A stretch of 64,000 bases of DNA from NCBI GenBank assembly GCA_002344215.1, contig DDSV01000024.1:11474-75473 (forward strand), written 5' to 3'. The notes under the pieces were generated by a model. It was given only the letters and a program-made list of their open reading frames with translations, made no database searches and had not been told where the DNA came from. A program made the translations under genes and the position numbers. Shown here one piece after another: positions 12,792 through 22,062 of the stretch; the stretch's first letter is position 1; each line of letters begins with the position of its first letter. The DNA is from Akkermansiaceae bacterium UBA2381. GTDB taxonomy: Bacteria > Verrucomicrobiota > Verrucomicrobiia > Verrucomicrobiales > DEV007.

Positions 12792-15700
12792 TTACCGATA
12801 GATCGAGGGATCGAGTCCGATGGTTCCCACAATACTTTTTAGGTAGGCTTCGGGATCGTTCTCTAGATTAGTGAGAGAAATTCTGGTCTGAACCAGACGA
12901 TCGGCAAGGCAGAGTCGATCCGCTTCGGCCTCGTAATTCTTCCTTTCCAGAAAGTCCTCCAGGGCAACGACGTGACTGCGAATCGTGCGAACGCGGAGGT
13001 CCTTTTTGGCGACGAGACGTTCACGATACCACTCACTCGCGAGGACCGATTCTCGAGAGAAAAGACCACGAATCTCAGGGTCATGGATCCCCTTCCCTTC
13101 AAAATGTCCGTGAGCCATGATGTGGAGAAGCGCCTTCAGCGGCGGAACCGCGACTTCAATGCCACCGTCTTCGAAGTAGGATAGCGCCACGCTCTTTTGA
13201 GTCCCGGCGATATTCTGAATCGCCTCGAGATACTCCTCACGTCCCTGCAACTCCGGTCTGAGCATTTCCTCGGTGAAAACACTGCGGGGCTCCGCAAAAA
13301 CCCGGCCAAAGAACGTCTCCACGAACTTTTGAGTTATGCGGTACCCGAGGCGGCTCGCAGGGACAGTTTCCCCATTTTCTTCAAAATCATCGATGCGCTC
13401 CAGATAACCCTCATTGATGAGGAACTGAGGTTTACGCTCGTGAAGAAACATCCGGCTCCAGACCTCCGGCACGACGAGGCTCACATCATGAGCGACCTTG
13501 TACTTCGGTCCCACGTAGCCGGCAGCCGTGCTGAAGCCGTCATACCCGCTCAGAATGTAACTGAGGAGAGCGGCGTTCAAATCAAGAACAGGGAGGAGGG
13601 CATTGAAAGGCCCTTTCGTCAGCGCGCCCTCGGAGCCGGCTCCTGTCGTCGAGGGCGACTTGCCGGTGAGGCTGGCGATGAAGTCCATAAAAAGCTCGGG
13701 AAGCTCCTGATACTGGATGGGGCCGAAGGGTGCCAGGGCTCCGATTTTCGCGGCATGGTCGGCCGGGTTGTTGCGACGTCCGGGGAGGACGGCATGCACC
13801 GGATTAAGCGCGGGTTTGTCCGAGGGAATGCGACGGTAAAGCCTTGCCCCGATCTCGCCAAGATACTCCGCCCGCGGATTCTCAAGGTCGGGCCGGTTCT
13901 GCAAATAACGCGGGTTCTCGCTAGGAACTCCATCGACGATGCGGGGATGAGCCGAACTGACCGCGTAGGTCGGGCTGACGTCCGACTCGCTGAATTCAAG
14001 GAGAGTCTTCTTCAATGGTGCCGTGAAATAGTCGAAGCGGATCGCATCATCGACGATCGTTTTAACTTCAGTGCGACTCTTCGGCTCATAGTTCGAGAAG
14101 AAGTTCCCGCCGCGGGAAAAGTCGAACTCCGTCTGTTTGTCGTAGCCGCGATGGATCGCATCGTCGGGACGCTGGAAGAGACGGTACTCACAGTTTTCCG
14201 AGAACTTGTAGCTTGGAAAGTCTACCTCAGGATGCATCAGGGTACGGTCGAGCCTTGAAGAGGGTACCGTAATCGAGGCGGTGATATCGTCCTCCCGTTG
14301 CAGCTTTGTCGCCGGTGCGAAGTCTTTGCGAAGACTGAACATTCGCCAGGAACCATCCTGCTCAAAGCCAACGCGAAGGTAGCTTGTCATGACCGACGCG
14401 AGCCGATATTTCAGGAGCGAGCCGTGTTCACCGTTGATGCGATCGACCCGGAAGCGACTGCGCCAATCGGTGCCCCAGTCAGGCTTCCAATATCGCTTCA
14501 AAGTCAGGATGAAATCCTTCACCGAACGGGGAATCGACCCGATGAATGCGTTGTATTCGTCGGTGAATTCGTCACTGGCGGAGAACAGGCGCATCACCGA
14601 ACCGAGGGAACGCTCAGGATCGAGAATGGGACGACTTTCCGCCCCCGGCACCCGCGGATTCTTCGCCCTGTCGCCGTAGTTCCGGGCGAGGAGTTGCTCG
14701 ACCAGATCCATGTCCGCCTCGAACCTCGGCATGATCACGGGACCCGCCTCCATCGCATCGGCGAGGGACTTCGAGATCTCCGATTTGCCTCCACCGGAGA
14801 CGGTGCATGGTTTGTGACAGAAAGTGCCTTCGGCATTGGTCCCGATGAGCCGCCAGCGCTGAGCCGTTGAGGGCTTGCGCATCTCAAGCTTGTATCCCGA
14901 CGGCAGCACATAGGTGCGATCCGGCCGCAGGGAAATAGACTGCTCAATCCCGTCCCGCGCCCAGCTCACCGACTGGGTCGTGAGATCGAACCAGGCATCC
15001 TCAGGCACGTAGACAATGTCAGGGTACTGACGGTCGTTCGCATAGCCCTCGGGCTTCACCTCAATGCGGTCGCCTAACAAAGCAACTAACTCGGGGAAGG
15101 TGTGATCGGCATCGCGGCGGTAGGGATCGAGCTGAAAGTCCTCCCCGAGGTCGAAGCTCGGAAAGACGAGGGCACCGCCGGAGTGCTCCTCCTCAACCAG
15201 TCCGTAGAGGTTCGCCGCGTAGCTGATCTGCGTTTTGACTTCTTTCTTGCAGTAACCGAAATAATTGTCCGCAATGAGGGTCACGACGACTCCCTCCGAG
15301 TCCCTTGCCGTCACCTTGAAGGCCGATCCGTTGTTGTAGAGTTCGCCCTCGTCTGTCCAATACATTCCGTCGCGCTTCTGGCGATCCGTCGCTTCAGAAA
15401 CATGGGGAAGCCCCACGTCCTTTTTCCGCAGGGTGATGAGGTGAGGGGCGAGAATGACGCATCCGGTATGCCCGGTCCAGTGCTCCACATCGAGGCGGGC
15501 ATCGTTCTCGGGAAGGAAGGGATCGCCGGCGTTGCCGAAGATCGACTCGACGAAGTCGAGGTTGCTGACCAGATTACCCGGAGCAAAAAAGCGGGTCTCC
15601 ATCGTCTTCTCCTTGGTGAATCCAGGCACCTCCGGACAGACGAGAGGACGCAGCAGCAGCGAAACAAAGGCCCGGATCGGCTGCGGTTCGCGGCTGGTGT

Positions 15701-16277
15701 AGGGCAGCGTGAGAAGCTCCTCGGGCGGATGCAGGGCCGCCTTGAGAAGGTGGGCAAAAGTGACCTTCGGAACCGCCAGCTTGTCGGCAGCGATCGGGAG
15801 ACCGCCCTCCGTCACATGGAAAACCCCTTTCGTGGTGCGCTTGTCCTTGGCCGGGTTGTGACACACACCCTGCCAGGTGCGGTAGCTCGAGACGATGGAC
15901 GACTCGAACTTGTCCTCACCCGAGGGCAGGGAGAGCAGCCTCGCGAGCCCGTGACGCTCAAGAATGAGCGGGTCGGGAAGCTTGGGATCATTTTCGGTAA
16001 AGACTCCGGTGTCGGCGAGATAGCGATCCAGCCATTCGGTGATGTGACGGTCCACCGGATTGCGATGGCTTTTGAGGAGACGGAGTCGTTCCTGAAAATT
16101 CAGAATCAGCGAACGGCCCATCTCAAGAAACGGAAAATCGGCCTCGTCGCCGACGATGGGGAAACCCCGGGCCGCGAACTTGAGATTGATGTGATCCCGT
16201 GACCGGAGGTCATCGTTGGGGCCGGGTGTCAGCAATTCCCGCCGGAACCCCAGGTTGTCTTCTAAAAAATGACTCAT
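12792..16277 (-). CDS. Probable PPi-type phosphoenolpyruvate carboxykinase
   Basis: The 1161-residue protein matches the size and, as far as I recall, the motif style of the pyrophosphate-dependent PEP carboxykinases described from Entamoeba and Propionibacterium. These interconvert oxaloacetate plus PPi and PEP plus phosphate plus CO2. The strongest clue is a glycine-rich stretch CHKPCTVSGGGKSEISKS near residue 490, with RRELLTPGPNDDLRSRDHINLK at the N-terminus. It has no signal peptide or membrane span, so it is cytosolic. It is not a classical ATP or GTP PEPCK. The gene stands alone, convergent with the amidase gene with only about 20 bases between the stops. The identification rests on memory of the family and needs a profile search. 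If wrong, it is a very large conserved cytosolic protein of unknown role. Confidence 0.6.
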   Translation of the reverse strand: MSHFLEDNLGFRRELLTPGPNDDLRSRDHINLKFAARGFPIVGDEADFPFLEMGRSLILNFQERLRLLKSHRNPVDRHITEWLDRYLADTGVFTENDPKLPDPLILERHGLARLLSLPSGEDKFESSIVSSYRTWQGVCHNPAKDKRTTKGVFHVTEGGLPIAADKLAVPKVTFAHLLKAALHPPEELLTLPYTSREPQPIRAFVSLLLRPLVCPEVPGFTKEKTMETRFFAPGNLVSNLDFVESIFGNAGDPFLPENDARLDVEHWTGHTGCVILAPHLITLRKKDVGLPHVSEATDRQKRDGMYWTDEGELYNNGSAFKVTARDSEGVVVTLIADNYFGYCKKEVKTQISYAANLYGLVEEEHSGGALVFPSFDLGEDFQLDPYRRDADHTFPELVALLGDRIEVKPEGYANDRQYPDIVYVPEDAWFDLTTQSVSWARDGIEQSISLRPDRTYVLPSGYKLEMRKPSTAQRWRLIGTNAEGTFCHKPCTVSGGGKSEISKSLADAMEAGPVIMPRFEADMDLVEQLLARNYGDRAKNPRVPGAESRPILDPERSLGSVMRLFSASDEFTDEYNAFIGSIPRSVKDFILTLKRYWKPDWGTDWRSRFRVDRINGEHGSLLKYRLASVMTSYLRVGFEQDGSWRMFSLRKDFAPATKLQREDDITASITVPSSRLDRTLMHPEVDFPSYKFSENCEYRLFQRPDDAIHRGYDKQTEFDFSRGGNFFSNYEPKSRTEVKTIVDDAIRFDYFTAPLKKTLLEFSESDVSPTYAVSSAHPRIVDGVPSENPRYLQNRPDLENPRAEYLGEIGARLYRRIPSDKPALNPVHAVLPGRRNNPADHAAKIGALAPFGPIQYQELPELFMDFIASLTGKSPSTTGAGSEGALTKGPFNALLPVLDLNAALLSYILSGYDGFSTAAGYVGPKYKVAHDVSLVVPEVWSRMFLHERKPQFLINEGYLERIDDFEENGETVPASRLGYRITQKFVETFFGRVFAEPRSVFTEEMLRPELQGREEYLEAIQNIAGTQKSVALSYFEDGGIEVAVPPLKALLHIMAHGHFEGKGIHDPEIRGLFSRESVLASEWYRERLVAKKDLRVRTIRSHVVALEDFLERKNYEAEADRLCLADRLVQTRISLTNLENDPEAYLKSIVGTIGLDPSIYR

Positions 16278-16412
16278 GTTTGCGCTAACGATGGCTTCTC
16301 GGTAATCGGTTCTTCCTCAGGTCCAACCAGTCGCACGTCCTGTGCCTTCCTGATATAAAAACCAACAAGGAAAAAGTGAAAGCAGCTTTTCTGCCACTTT
16401 TACCCCATCGAT

Positions 16413-17129
16413 TCACTGTCCGGGCTCGATCGGCTCCGGCGTCAGGGCTGTTTCCTGAAAGGAATCGCTCACCGTACGGAGCCGCGGGAGCGCCGGTTCC
16501 TTTCTTTCGATCAGCGTCCAGGCCATCACCTGATGGAAGTGCGCCGCCCCTTCGATGTAGGTGTTCAGATAGAAAATGCCGGTGCCGTCGATAGTGCCGC
16601 TCAGTTCCTGACGATAGGCCGTCAGGCCCTGGACAGTAACCGGCTCAAGAGCGGATGCTTCTGCATTGGTGACGTTTCCGATGACCTGGTCAGAGGCAAT
16701 TTTCGCAAATTCCGCGATCCCCACCTCCGCTTCGAAGTCGGTTTTCAACTCGGAGATCACAATCAGGAATTCCCCGGGAAACATCGTGCCGATGCTCAGA
16801 TCGGCGTCGGGTGAGTCGAGATCGAGTTCCCGCCAACCGGGTGCTCCCATGATGGTAACCAGCCCGTCCGCGGAGACAAAACTTGTCGCTTCCATTCCTT
16901 CTTTGGCCGACTTCACGACCCGGGTCGCTCCGAAGACGATCATCCCGACCACCAGAACAAGACAGAGCACCCCCGTCACCACGGCGGAGCCGATCCAGCC
17001 TCTCCCCTTCCGGGTGAAGGCCATCACGAGAGTAAAAAGAAAAAGCGAGGGAAGGGCGACCGCGAGGAAGCAGATAAACAAGCCGCCCACCGCTTTGCCA
17101 ATTTCATAGGCTTCCGAAGTTGATTCCAT
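16413..17129 (-). CDS. Membrane protein with two N-terminal spans and a soluble C-terminal domain
   Basis: Not recognised as a named family. The 238-residue product begins MESTSEAYEIGKAVGG. It has two strong membrane segments near residues 15-40 (LFICFLAVALPSLFLFTLVMAF) and 48-70 (SAVVTGVLCLVLVVGMIVFG). The remaining 165 residues form a soluble region opening with ATSFVSADGLVTIMGAPGWREL, which resembles PsbP/DUF1795-like folds used by exported proteins. The open frame extends 16 residues further upstream, but that part (MPGGEGRIIL...) looks like untranslated sequence. It lies 65 bases downstream of the stop of the FAD oxidoreductase on the same strand. That spacing and strand permit, but do not show, co-transcription. 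Confidence 0.6.
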   Translation of the reverse strand: MESTSEAYEIGKAVGGLFICFLAVALPSLFLFTLVMAFTRKGRGWIGSAVVTGVLCLVLVVGMIVFGATRVVKSAKEGMEATSFVSADGLVTIMGAPGWRELDLDSPDADLSIGTMFPGEFLIVISELKTDFEAEVGIAEFAKIASDQVIGNVTNAEASALEPVTVQGLTAYRQELSGTIDGTGIFYLNTYIEGAAHFHQVMAWTLIERKEPALPRLRTVSDSFQETALTPEPIEPGQ

Positions 17130-17194
17130 AGGATGATTGATCACTTCAAGAATGATCCGCCCTTCTCCTCCCGGCAACCCGAATATCGAACCTG

Positions 17195-19087
17195 CTAGCC
17201 TTTCCTTCCGTCGAAGAGAAGTCGCAAGGCTTCCCCGCGTGTCAGCTTGCCGTCCGCCCTGAGATCATTCGCCTTTTCCCGGATCGCTTCGGGAATGATT
17301 TCCCTCCATCGCAGGAGCAGCGCCTCATCGACGGGCGCATCCAGGGCCGCCCCGTGGTCCGGGTAGGCCTCGGCATACTGGCCGAAAAGCGGAGTCCACT
17401 CCGGATGTTTGCCATCGACCGGTTTCTTCAATCCATGCCACCCCCCGAGGCTCCCCATCCACTGGACCGCGGCGAAATCCGGATGGCCAGGGGAGACGTC
17501 ACTGACGTAAAGCGTTGCCGCCTTCTGCCGGTGGAGCAACTCCTGCAGTTCGGACACGTCGACCTGCTGCACGACGGGTTTTTCCTCCCGGAGCGAAAGG
17601 TGAGCCGCCAGCCCCGCGGCATGCCCCATCGCGGTCCAGACCGGTTCGAGCCGCAGCGCCCCGAATCCGACATGACTTGAACTCACCGCCACCGGTACGA
17701 GGAGATTTGTCACCTCATTCGGAACAATCGTTCCGTAGGCCACCTGAAAAGGAGCATTGGGCTGATAGAACTCACCGCTGTGTTTCCCGTCAAATCGGGC
17801 CCCGGTGCGTCCCGTGCCGTGGCAGTTGTGGGAATAATCTCCGATTGCAATGCTCTCCTTGATCAGGGGAATGCGAACATCGTCCGGGGTGAGCCGGGTA
17901 TCGTTCTGGGTGAAGACATGTTTCCCGATCAAGCGGCGCGCCTCCCGCACATAAAGCTGCTCAGGAAGGTGTCCGTTCTCGGGCCATTCATCCTGACAGA
18001 AACCCCAGGACAGGGCATCTTTGCGAACCGGTTCCGGCACTTCCGTATCATGCTGGAGAAAGTGGAGCATCCCGACCTGGTAGCGGGTGTGCTCATCGAT
18101 GATGCGCTGCCGTTCCTCTTCCGTGGCATCCGGATAGCCGTCGTTGATATCCGGCATGGAGAGACGCACCACGCCATGCGACATGTCATTGATGTCGGCC
18201 TTGCCGTTCGGGAGCAAGGGCGGCTGCAGCTTGTAGACGGCTTTGCTCGTGACAGCCGGCAAGCCTTCCGGAAGAGTCATTCCTTTGGCATGCTGGATTC
18301 CGAAGACATGGGTGATCCGGCCATCGGCGAAGAGTTCAAGGAGGGGTAGAAATTCGGTCCGGTCATAACCCTCCGGCCTGGGAGCGGGAAGGCGATCGGG
18401 CGCATTGGTGACACACCACCGGTAGTTGTATCCCTGCACCTGTCCGTCTCCCCCCGCCGGCACGTCTTTGGCGAGGGATTCCCCGTAGGCGGCCTCGTCT
18501 TCACGTCCGACGGTGTATCTGACGCCGGCCTTCGCCATCAGATCGCCTTCGTAGGTGGCGTCGATGTAGACCCGGGCGCGAACATTGAGCGCGTCCTCCA
18601 CTCCTTTCTCCCGAAAGGTCGCCGCAATGATCGCCGAGGGAAATGAACGGGTGCTGGCGACATTCTCGATCGAATGTCGCACAAAAACGGTGATGCCTTC
18701 GCGATCCGCCAGCATCTGCTCGAAGACGAGCTGATTCACCTTGGGTTCCGCAAAGTTGCCTTCGAAGCAGGCTTTGGCTTCTTCCGAATCGGGGCCGTAG
18801 ACCTCCGCGTAATGCGTTTTGACCCGTTGATTGAACTCCCACCAGACTCCGCTGAGTGATTCCAGTGAACGCAGATCGGTATGGGTGAGCCCGTTGCTTA
18901 CGAGGCCACCGACAATGGAAAACGGTTCAACGAGAACGACGCTTCGTCCTTCATCCGCCGCCGCCACCGCGGCGGCGATGCCGCCCGGAGTGCCTCCGTA
19001 GACGAGGATGTCGCAGGCAAGGGGTTCATCGGCGCGAAGAAGATTGGCTGAGAGCAGAATGGGCAGAATCAGTAACCGGGTCCTCAT
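17195..19087 (-). CDS. Exported FAD-dependent oxidoreductase (FAD_oxidored family)
   Basis: The 630-residue protein is of the FAD_oxidored type (PF12831), often annotated xanthan lyase-like in Planctomycetes and Verrucomicrobia, although the reaction is generally unknown. After a Sec-type signal (MRTRLLILPILLSANLLRA) comes the dinucleotide-binding motif CDILVYGGTPGGIAAAVAA near residues 25-43, then VLVEPFSIVGGLVSNGL. DATYEGDLMAKAGVRYTVGRE near residue 190 is another family landmark, and VAVSSSHVGFGALRLEP is the C-terminal FAD-binding segment. The start at MRTRL is preferred because it begins the signal peptide; the frame extends 12 residues further upstream. A flavoprotein apparently exported by Sec rather than Tat is notable but usual for this family. 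Confidence 0.75.
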   Translation of the reverse strand: MRTRLLILPILLSANLLRADEPLACDILVYGGTPGGIAAAVAAADEGRSVVLVEPFSIVGGLVSNGLTHTDLRSLESLSGVWWEFNQRVKTHYAEVYGPDSEEAKACFEGNFAEPKVNQLVFEQMLADREGITVFVRHSIENVASTRSFPSAIIAATFREKGVEDALNVRARVYIDATYEGDLMAKAGVRYTVGREDEAAYGESLAKDVPAGGDGQVQGYNYRWCVTNAPDRLPAPRPEGYDRTEFLPLLELFADGRITHVFGIQHAKGMTLPEGLPAVTSKAVYKLQPPLLPNGKADINDMSHGVVRLSMPDINDGYPDATEEERQRIIDEHTRYQVGMLHFLQHDTEVPEPVRKDALSWGFCQDEWPENGHLPEQLYVREARRLIGKHVFTQNDTRLTPDDVRIPLIKESIAIGDYSHNCHGTGRTGARFDGKHSGEFYQPNAPFQVAYGTIVPNEVTNLLVPVAVSSSHVGFGALRLEPVWTAMGHAAGLAAHLSLREEKPVVQQVDVSELQELLHRQKAATLYVSDVSPGHPDFAAVQWMGSLGGWHGLKKPVDGKHPEWTPLFGQYAEAYPDHGAALDAPVDEALLLRWREIIPEAIREKANDLRADGKLTRGEALRLLFDGRKG

Positions 19088-19194
19088 AAAAACGCTGAAG
19101 GTCGCACGTCTAAAGAGTTCCACGGGAGCGCTCCCCGATCAAGCATTCTCGATCCCTAAGGCTGGAGTTGACAGAGAATCCCCTTTCGGAAAGC

Positions 19195-19845
19195 ATGTCA
19201 TCCATGACCACTCTCCAAGCCCTGCCGAATCCCGACGCCAAAACTTCCTCCCGGGCGGTCTGGAGCCTCGTCCTCGGGATCCTGAGCATGACCTGCCTGT
19301 GGTTGCTCGGATCGGTCCCCGCGATCATTCTTGGAATCCTGGCCCTGAAGAACATCGAAAGCTCAGGCGGTGCCGTAAAGGGAAGAGGACTCGGCATAGC
19401 GGGAATCGTCACCGGAAGCGTCGGTATCTTTGTGGGTCTCGCCCCCATTGCCATGATCGCCGCCATCGCCCTCCCCGCTTTTAACGGAGTTCAACAGAAG
19501 GCCCAGTCGACAAAACAAATGTCCGACATCAGGCAGCTGGTCTATGCCTGCAAGGCCTACGCGGCTGACAACAACGGAGCCTTTCCGGAATCACTCCCCA
19601 TCCTGATCACCGACGGTTACCTCGACTCCAAGGAACTCCTTTTCTGGAAAGCGAGTCCCTCGGCGGAGGAGGCGGAGCCCCACCTCTACCGTCCCGGCCT
19701 CACCGATACAGCTCAGGGGGAAGAGGCACTGATCGCGGCAGCACAACCCATTCTCGGAAAACGCACTGTCGGATATGCCGATGGAAGTGTCACCGCGCTT
19801 CCCGAAGAGGAATTTCAGGCGACCCTGGCCTCCTTCTTTCAGTAG
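19195..19845 (+). CDS. DUF4190-type membrane protein with pilin-like C-terminus
   Basis: The 216-residue protein has two hydrophobic segments typical of DUF4190: AVWSLVLGILSMTCLWLLGSVPAIILGILAL and LGIAGIVTGSVGIFVGLAP. A third segment (IAMIAAIALPAFNGVQQKAQ) resembles the N-terminal helix of type II pseudopilins, and the globular part (YACKAYAADNNGAFPESLPILI, then YADGSVTALPEEEF) matches the type II secretion G-like domain found in many Verrucomicrobial proteins. The upstream in-frame TTG at 19168 would add nine residues, but MSSMTTLQA is the better start. The gene diverges from the FAD oxidoreductase. Function is unknown. Confidence 0.65.
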   Translation: MSSMTTLQALPNPDAKTSSRAVWSLVLGILSMTCLWLLGSVPAIILGILALKNIESSGGAVKGRGLGIAGIVTGSVGIFVGLAPIAMIAAIALPAFNGVQQKAQSTKQMSDIRQLVYACKAYAADNNGAFPESLPILITDGYLDSKELLFWKASPSAEEAEPHLYRPGLTDTAQGEEALIAAAQPILGKRTVGYADGSVTALPEEEFQATLASFFQ

Positions 19846-19920
19846 GCGGGACTGACGCGGGTCAGTTCCCCGCTTGCGTTTGCCCTCGTCCGTGCGAAAA
19901 GATCCCTCCCCTCCCGAGTC

Positions 19921-20376
19921 ATGCCCTATCGCATCTGCAGAATCTTTGAAATCGAAAACGGGCACATGCTCAGCAAGCATCCCGACAAGTGCCGCTTTCC
20001 GCACGGACACTCACGCAAGGTCGAGTGTGTCCTCGAGGCACCCGATCTCGATGCACGGGAAATGGTCTGTGATTTCAAGGTGCTCAAGCTGATCCTGAAC
20101 GACTATCTCGATCAGTATGATCACGCCATGTGCATGAACACGGACGATCCGGCCTATACGGAGTTCAAGGCACGCTATGGCGATCGTGTCATCGGGTATG
20201 AGTCCGAGGACCCCACCACCGAGATTCTTGCCCGCGATATTTTTCAGCATCTCCGGACGTCACTCGATGACTACCGGGCCGGGGAGCAGACCGGATTCCC
20301 TCTTCGGGATACGGTTCGGGTGGTCTCGGTGAAGGTGTGGGAGACGTCGGGATCGTGGGCCGAGTATCTTGCCTGA
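19921..20376 (+). CDS. 6-pyruvoyltetrahydropterin synthase / 6-carboxytetrahydropterin synthase family (QueD-like)
   Basis: The 151-residue protein belongs to the PTPS/QueD family, which acts on dihydroneopterin triphosphate in queuosine or pterin synthesis. Zinc ligands His15 (IENGHML) and His28/His30 (RFPHGHS) are present, with Cys24 at the catalytic cysteine position. The conserved DFKVLK near residue 51, YDHAMCMN near residue 65, and a C-terminal active-site Glu in VKVWETSGSWAEY complete the signature. No other queuosine genes are nearby, so the specific pathway cannot be set from context. Confidence 0.82.
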   Translation: MPYRICRIFEIENGHMLSKHPDKCRFPHGHSRKVECVLEAPDLDAREMVCDFKVLKLILNDYLDQYDHAMCMNTDDPAYTEFKARYGDRVIGYESEDPTTEILARDIFQHLRTSLDDYRAGEQTGFPLRDTVRVVSVKVWETSGSWAEYLA

Positions 20377-20412
20377 TCCGTCCATATATCGTCAGTCCCG
20401 ACCTGTCATCCC

Positions 20413-20850
20413 ATGGTCACAATCCTTCGGCTGATTGGAATGGCTCTGCTGCTCTGGATGATCTCGGTCACGGGATCCAAGCTTTTCAAAATGGCCCAGA
20501 TCCGCGGGTTCGTGAAAGGCCCCGCTCCGGTGGTTAAGACAATCACCGGCACGTCGATCTCCACGGGACATCCCCGAAACTCCTACGTACTGACGTGGGA
20601 TGGGGCGGACCCGGTGATTTCCGGACCGAATCGCATCAACCTTCCACGGGATCTCTGGGAAACGTTCCAGGCGGGCGACTCGATCGAAATTCTCTATTTT
20701 CCAGGGGATCCCCGGCCCTATCACCGCCTCGGCCTTTACGCAAACAACGGGAACTTCGGTTTTGATTCGTTCCTCCTGCTGACGTGGATCTCAGGTCTGG
20801 TGGCGCTGCTTCGGCACCTTCTACGCCGACGGAGGGCGGCGAAAACTTAG
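20413..20850 (+). CDS. Small membrane protein, DUF3592-like
   Basis: Not recognised with certainty. The 145-residue product has an N-terminal membrane segment (ILRLIGMALLLWMISVTG) and a C-terminal one (SFLLLTWISGLVALLRHLL) followed by a basic tail. A short extracytoplasmic beta-rich region lies between them (KTITGTSISTGHPRNSYVLT, then DSIEILYFPGDPRPYHRLG). This layout resembles DUF3592 proteins, and a clearer member lies nearby at 22063. Its stop overlaps the stop of ispD by four bases in a convergent arrangement. Confidence 0.55.
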   Translation: MVTILRLIGMALLLWMISVTGSKLFKMAQIRGFVKGPAPVVKTITGTSISTGHPRNSYVLTWDGADPVISGPNRINLPRDLWETFQAGDSIEILYFPGDPRPYHRLGLYANNGNFGFDSFLLLTWISGLVALLRHLLRRRRAAKT

Positions 20851-21542
20851 GTCCGGTTTGACTCGCACCGTCCCTTTAAAATCGCCTCCGCCACGACGAG
20901 ATCGCCGGGCACGGTGATCTTCAAATTTGGCTCGGGGTTTTCAACCAGCATGACCTGAGGTCCGTTCCCCATGAGAGCCGAAACTTCATCGGTGACCACT
21001 TCCCCCCTTTTTAGCACCGCCGCATAGGCAGTTCGGAGCAACTTCACCGAAAATACCTGGGGTGTCTCCATCGCCCAGAGATCGTCCCGCGAAACGGACC
21101 CGACAACCCGGCCCTCGTCGTCACCCCGCTTCAGGGTGTCCGCGACGCGGTGGGCGAGCGCCGCCGCTCCGTGAGCCCGGGCCACCTCGACACATCGACT
21201 GATCGCCGCCGGGGTGATGAGCGGCCGGGCGCCATCATGAACCGCAACAAGGGTGCACTGCTCCCCCACCCGCTCAAGTCCGGCGTTGACCGAAAGATGA
21301 CGCTCGGCCCCACCCTCAATGGCCTCGACAAATTTGGAAAGACCCAGACGCTTTGCCGCTTCCGTCACGCCTCCCATTTTCTCAGGAGAGGTCACGACGC
21401 GGATCTCCACCACCTCGGGGCAGGCCTCAAAAGCGAGCATGGAGCGGGTCAGGACCGATTCTCCACAGAGATCGGCGGCAAGCTTGTCAAAGCCCATGCG
21501 CCGACTGCTCCCCGCGGCAACGATGATGGCCGATACACTCAT
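20847..21542 (-). CDS. ispD: 2-C-methyl-D-erythritol 4-phosphate cytidylyltransferase
   Basis: IspD transfers CMP from CTP to MEP in the non-mevalonate isoprenoid pathway. The 231-residue protein starts MSVSAIIVAAGSSRRMG, containing the nucleotide-binding loop with conserved Arg and Lys (FDKLAADL). VAVHDGARPLI near residue 100 is the family signature. TDEVSALMGNGPQVMLVENPEPNLKITVPGDL is the C-terminal signature with the NxKIT motif. An upstream in-frame ATG at 21572 (MISRTGLIPE) is a poorer start. A YqeY gene lies 30 bases upstream on the same strand, suggesting an operon. Confidence 0.92.
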   Translation of the reverse strand: MSVSAIIVAAGSSRRMGFDKLAADLCGESVLTRSMLAFEACPEVVEIRVVTSPEKMGGVTEAAKRLGLSKFVEAIEGGAERHLSVNAGLERVGEQCTLVAVHDGARPLITPAAISRCVEVARAHGAAALAHRVADTLKRGDDEGRVVGSVSRDDLWAMETPQVFSVKLLRTAYAAVLKRGEVVTDEVSALMGNGPQVMLVENPEPNLKITVPGDLVVAEAILKGRCESNRT

Positions 21543-21572
21543 CTCCGGAATCAGCCCGGTTCTTGAAATCAC

Positions 21573-22028
21573 CTAGGCGAGCTTCGCCATGACCGCCTGG
21601 GAAAGGGTCTTCCCATCGGCGCGACCCTCGGTGCGATCCTGCACCAGCTTCATGACCTGGCCCATTTCTTTGCGCGAGGTCGCTCCGACTTCAGCGATGG
21701 CCGCATCGATGATCTCGGCAAGTTTCTCCGCACTGAGCGGCTCGGGCAGGTATCCGTTGAGCACTGCCATCTCGGCGGTCTCCTGATCGACCAGTTCCAT
21801 GCGACCGGCGGTGGTGTACTGCTCGATCGAGTCCTGGCGCTTTTTGACCTCACGACGGATCACCGCGACGATTTCGGGGTCGGTCAGTTCGGCATCGGCG
21901 CCACCTTTTTCGATGGCGGCATTCTTGATCGCGGACTTCAGCATACGGATGGTGCCGAGAGCGAGCGTGTTTTTCTCACGCATCGCGGTTTTCATGTCCT
22001 CCGTAATCTGTTGGGATAATTCACTCAT
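21573..22028 (-). CDS. GatB/YqeY domain protein
   Basis: The 151-residue protein is a stand-alone YqeY domain, related to the tRNA-binding tail of GatB amidotransferase. It starts MSELSQQITEDMKTAMREKN and has the family stretches LGTIRMLKSAIKNAAIEKG, VIRREVKKRQDSIEQY and LNGYLPEPLSAEKL. The C-terminal part ends KEMGQVMKLVQDRTEGRADG. YqeY is frequent next to rpsU or dnaG; here it precedes ispD. Its cellular role is not established in any organism I know of. Confidence 0.9.
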   Translation of the reverse strand: MSELSQQITEDMKTAMREKNTLALGTIRMLKSAIKNAAIEKGGADAELTDPEIVAVIRREVKKRQDSIEQYTTAGRMELVDQETAEMAVLNGYLPEPLSAEKLAEIIDAAIAEVGATSRKEMGQVMKLVQDRTEGRADGKTLSQAVMAKLA

Positions 22029-22062
22029 GCGCTAAGCTACTCGGGTTCATCCATTCCGCGAC

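Noticed and set aside
13197..16202. Plus-strand frames opposite the probable PEPCK gene
   Set aside because: Shadows; the minus-strand frame is continuous over 1161 codons and has family-like motifs.
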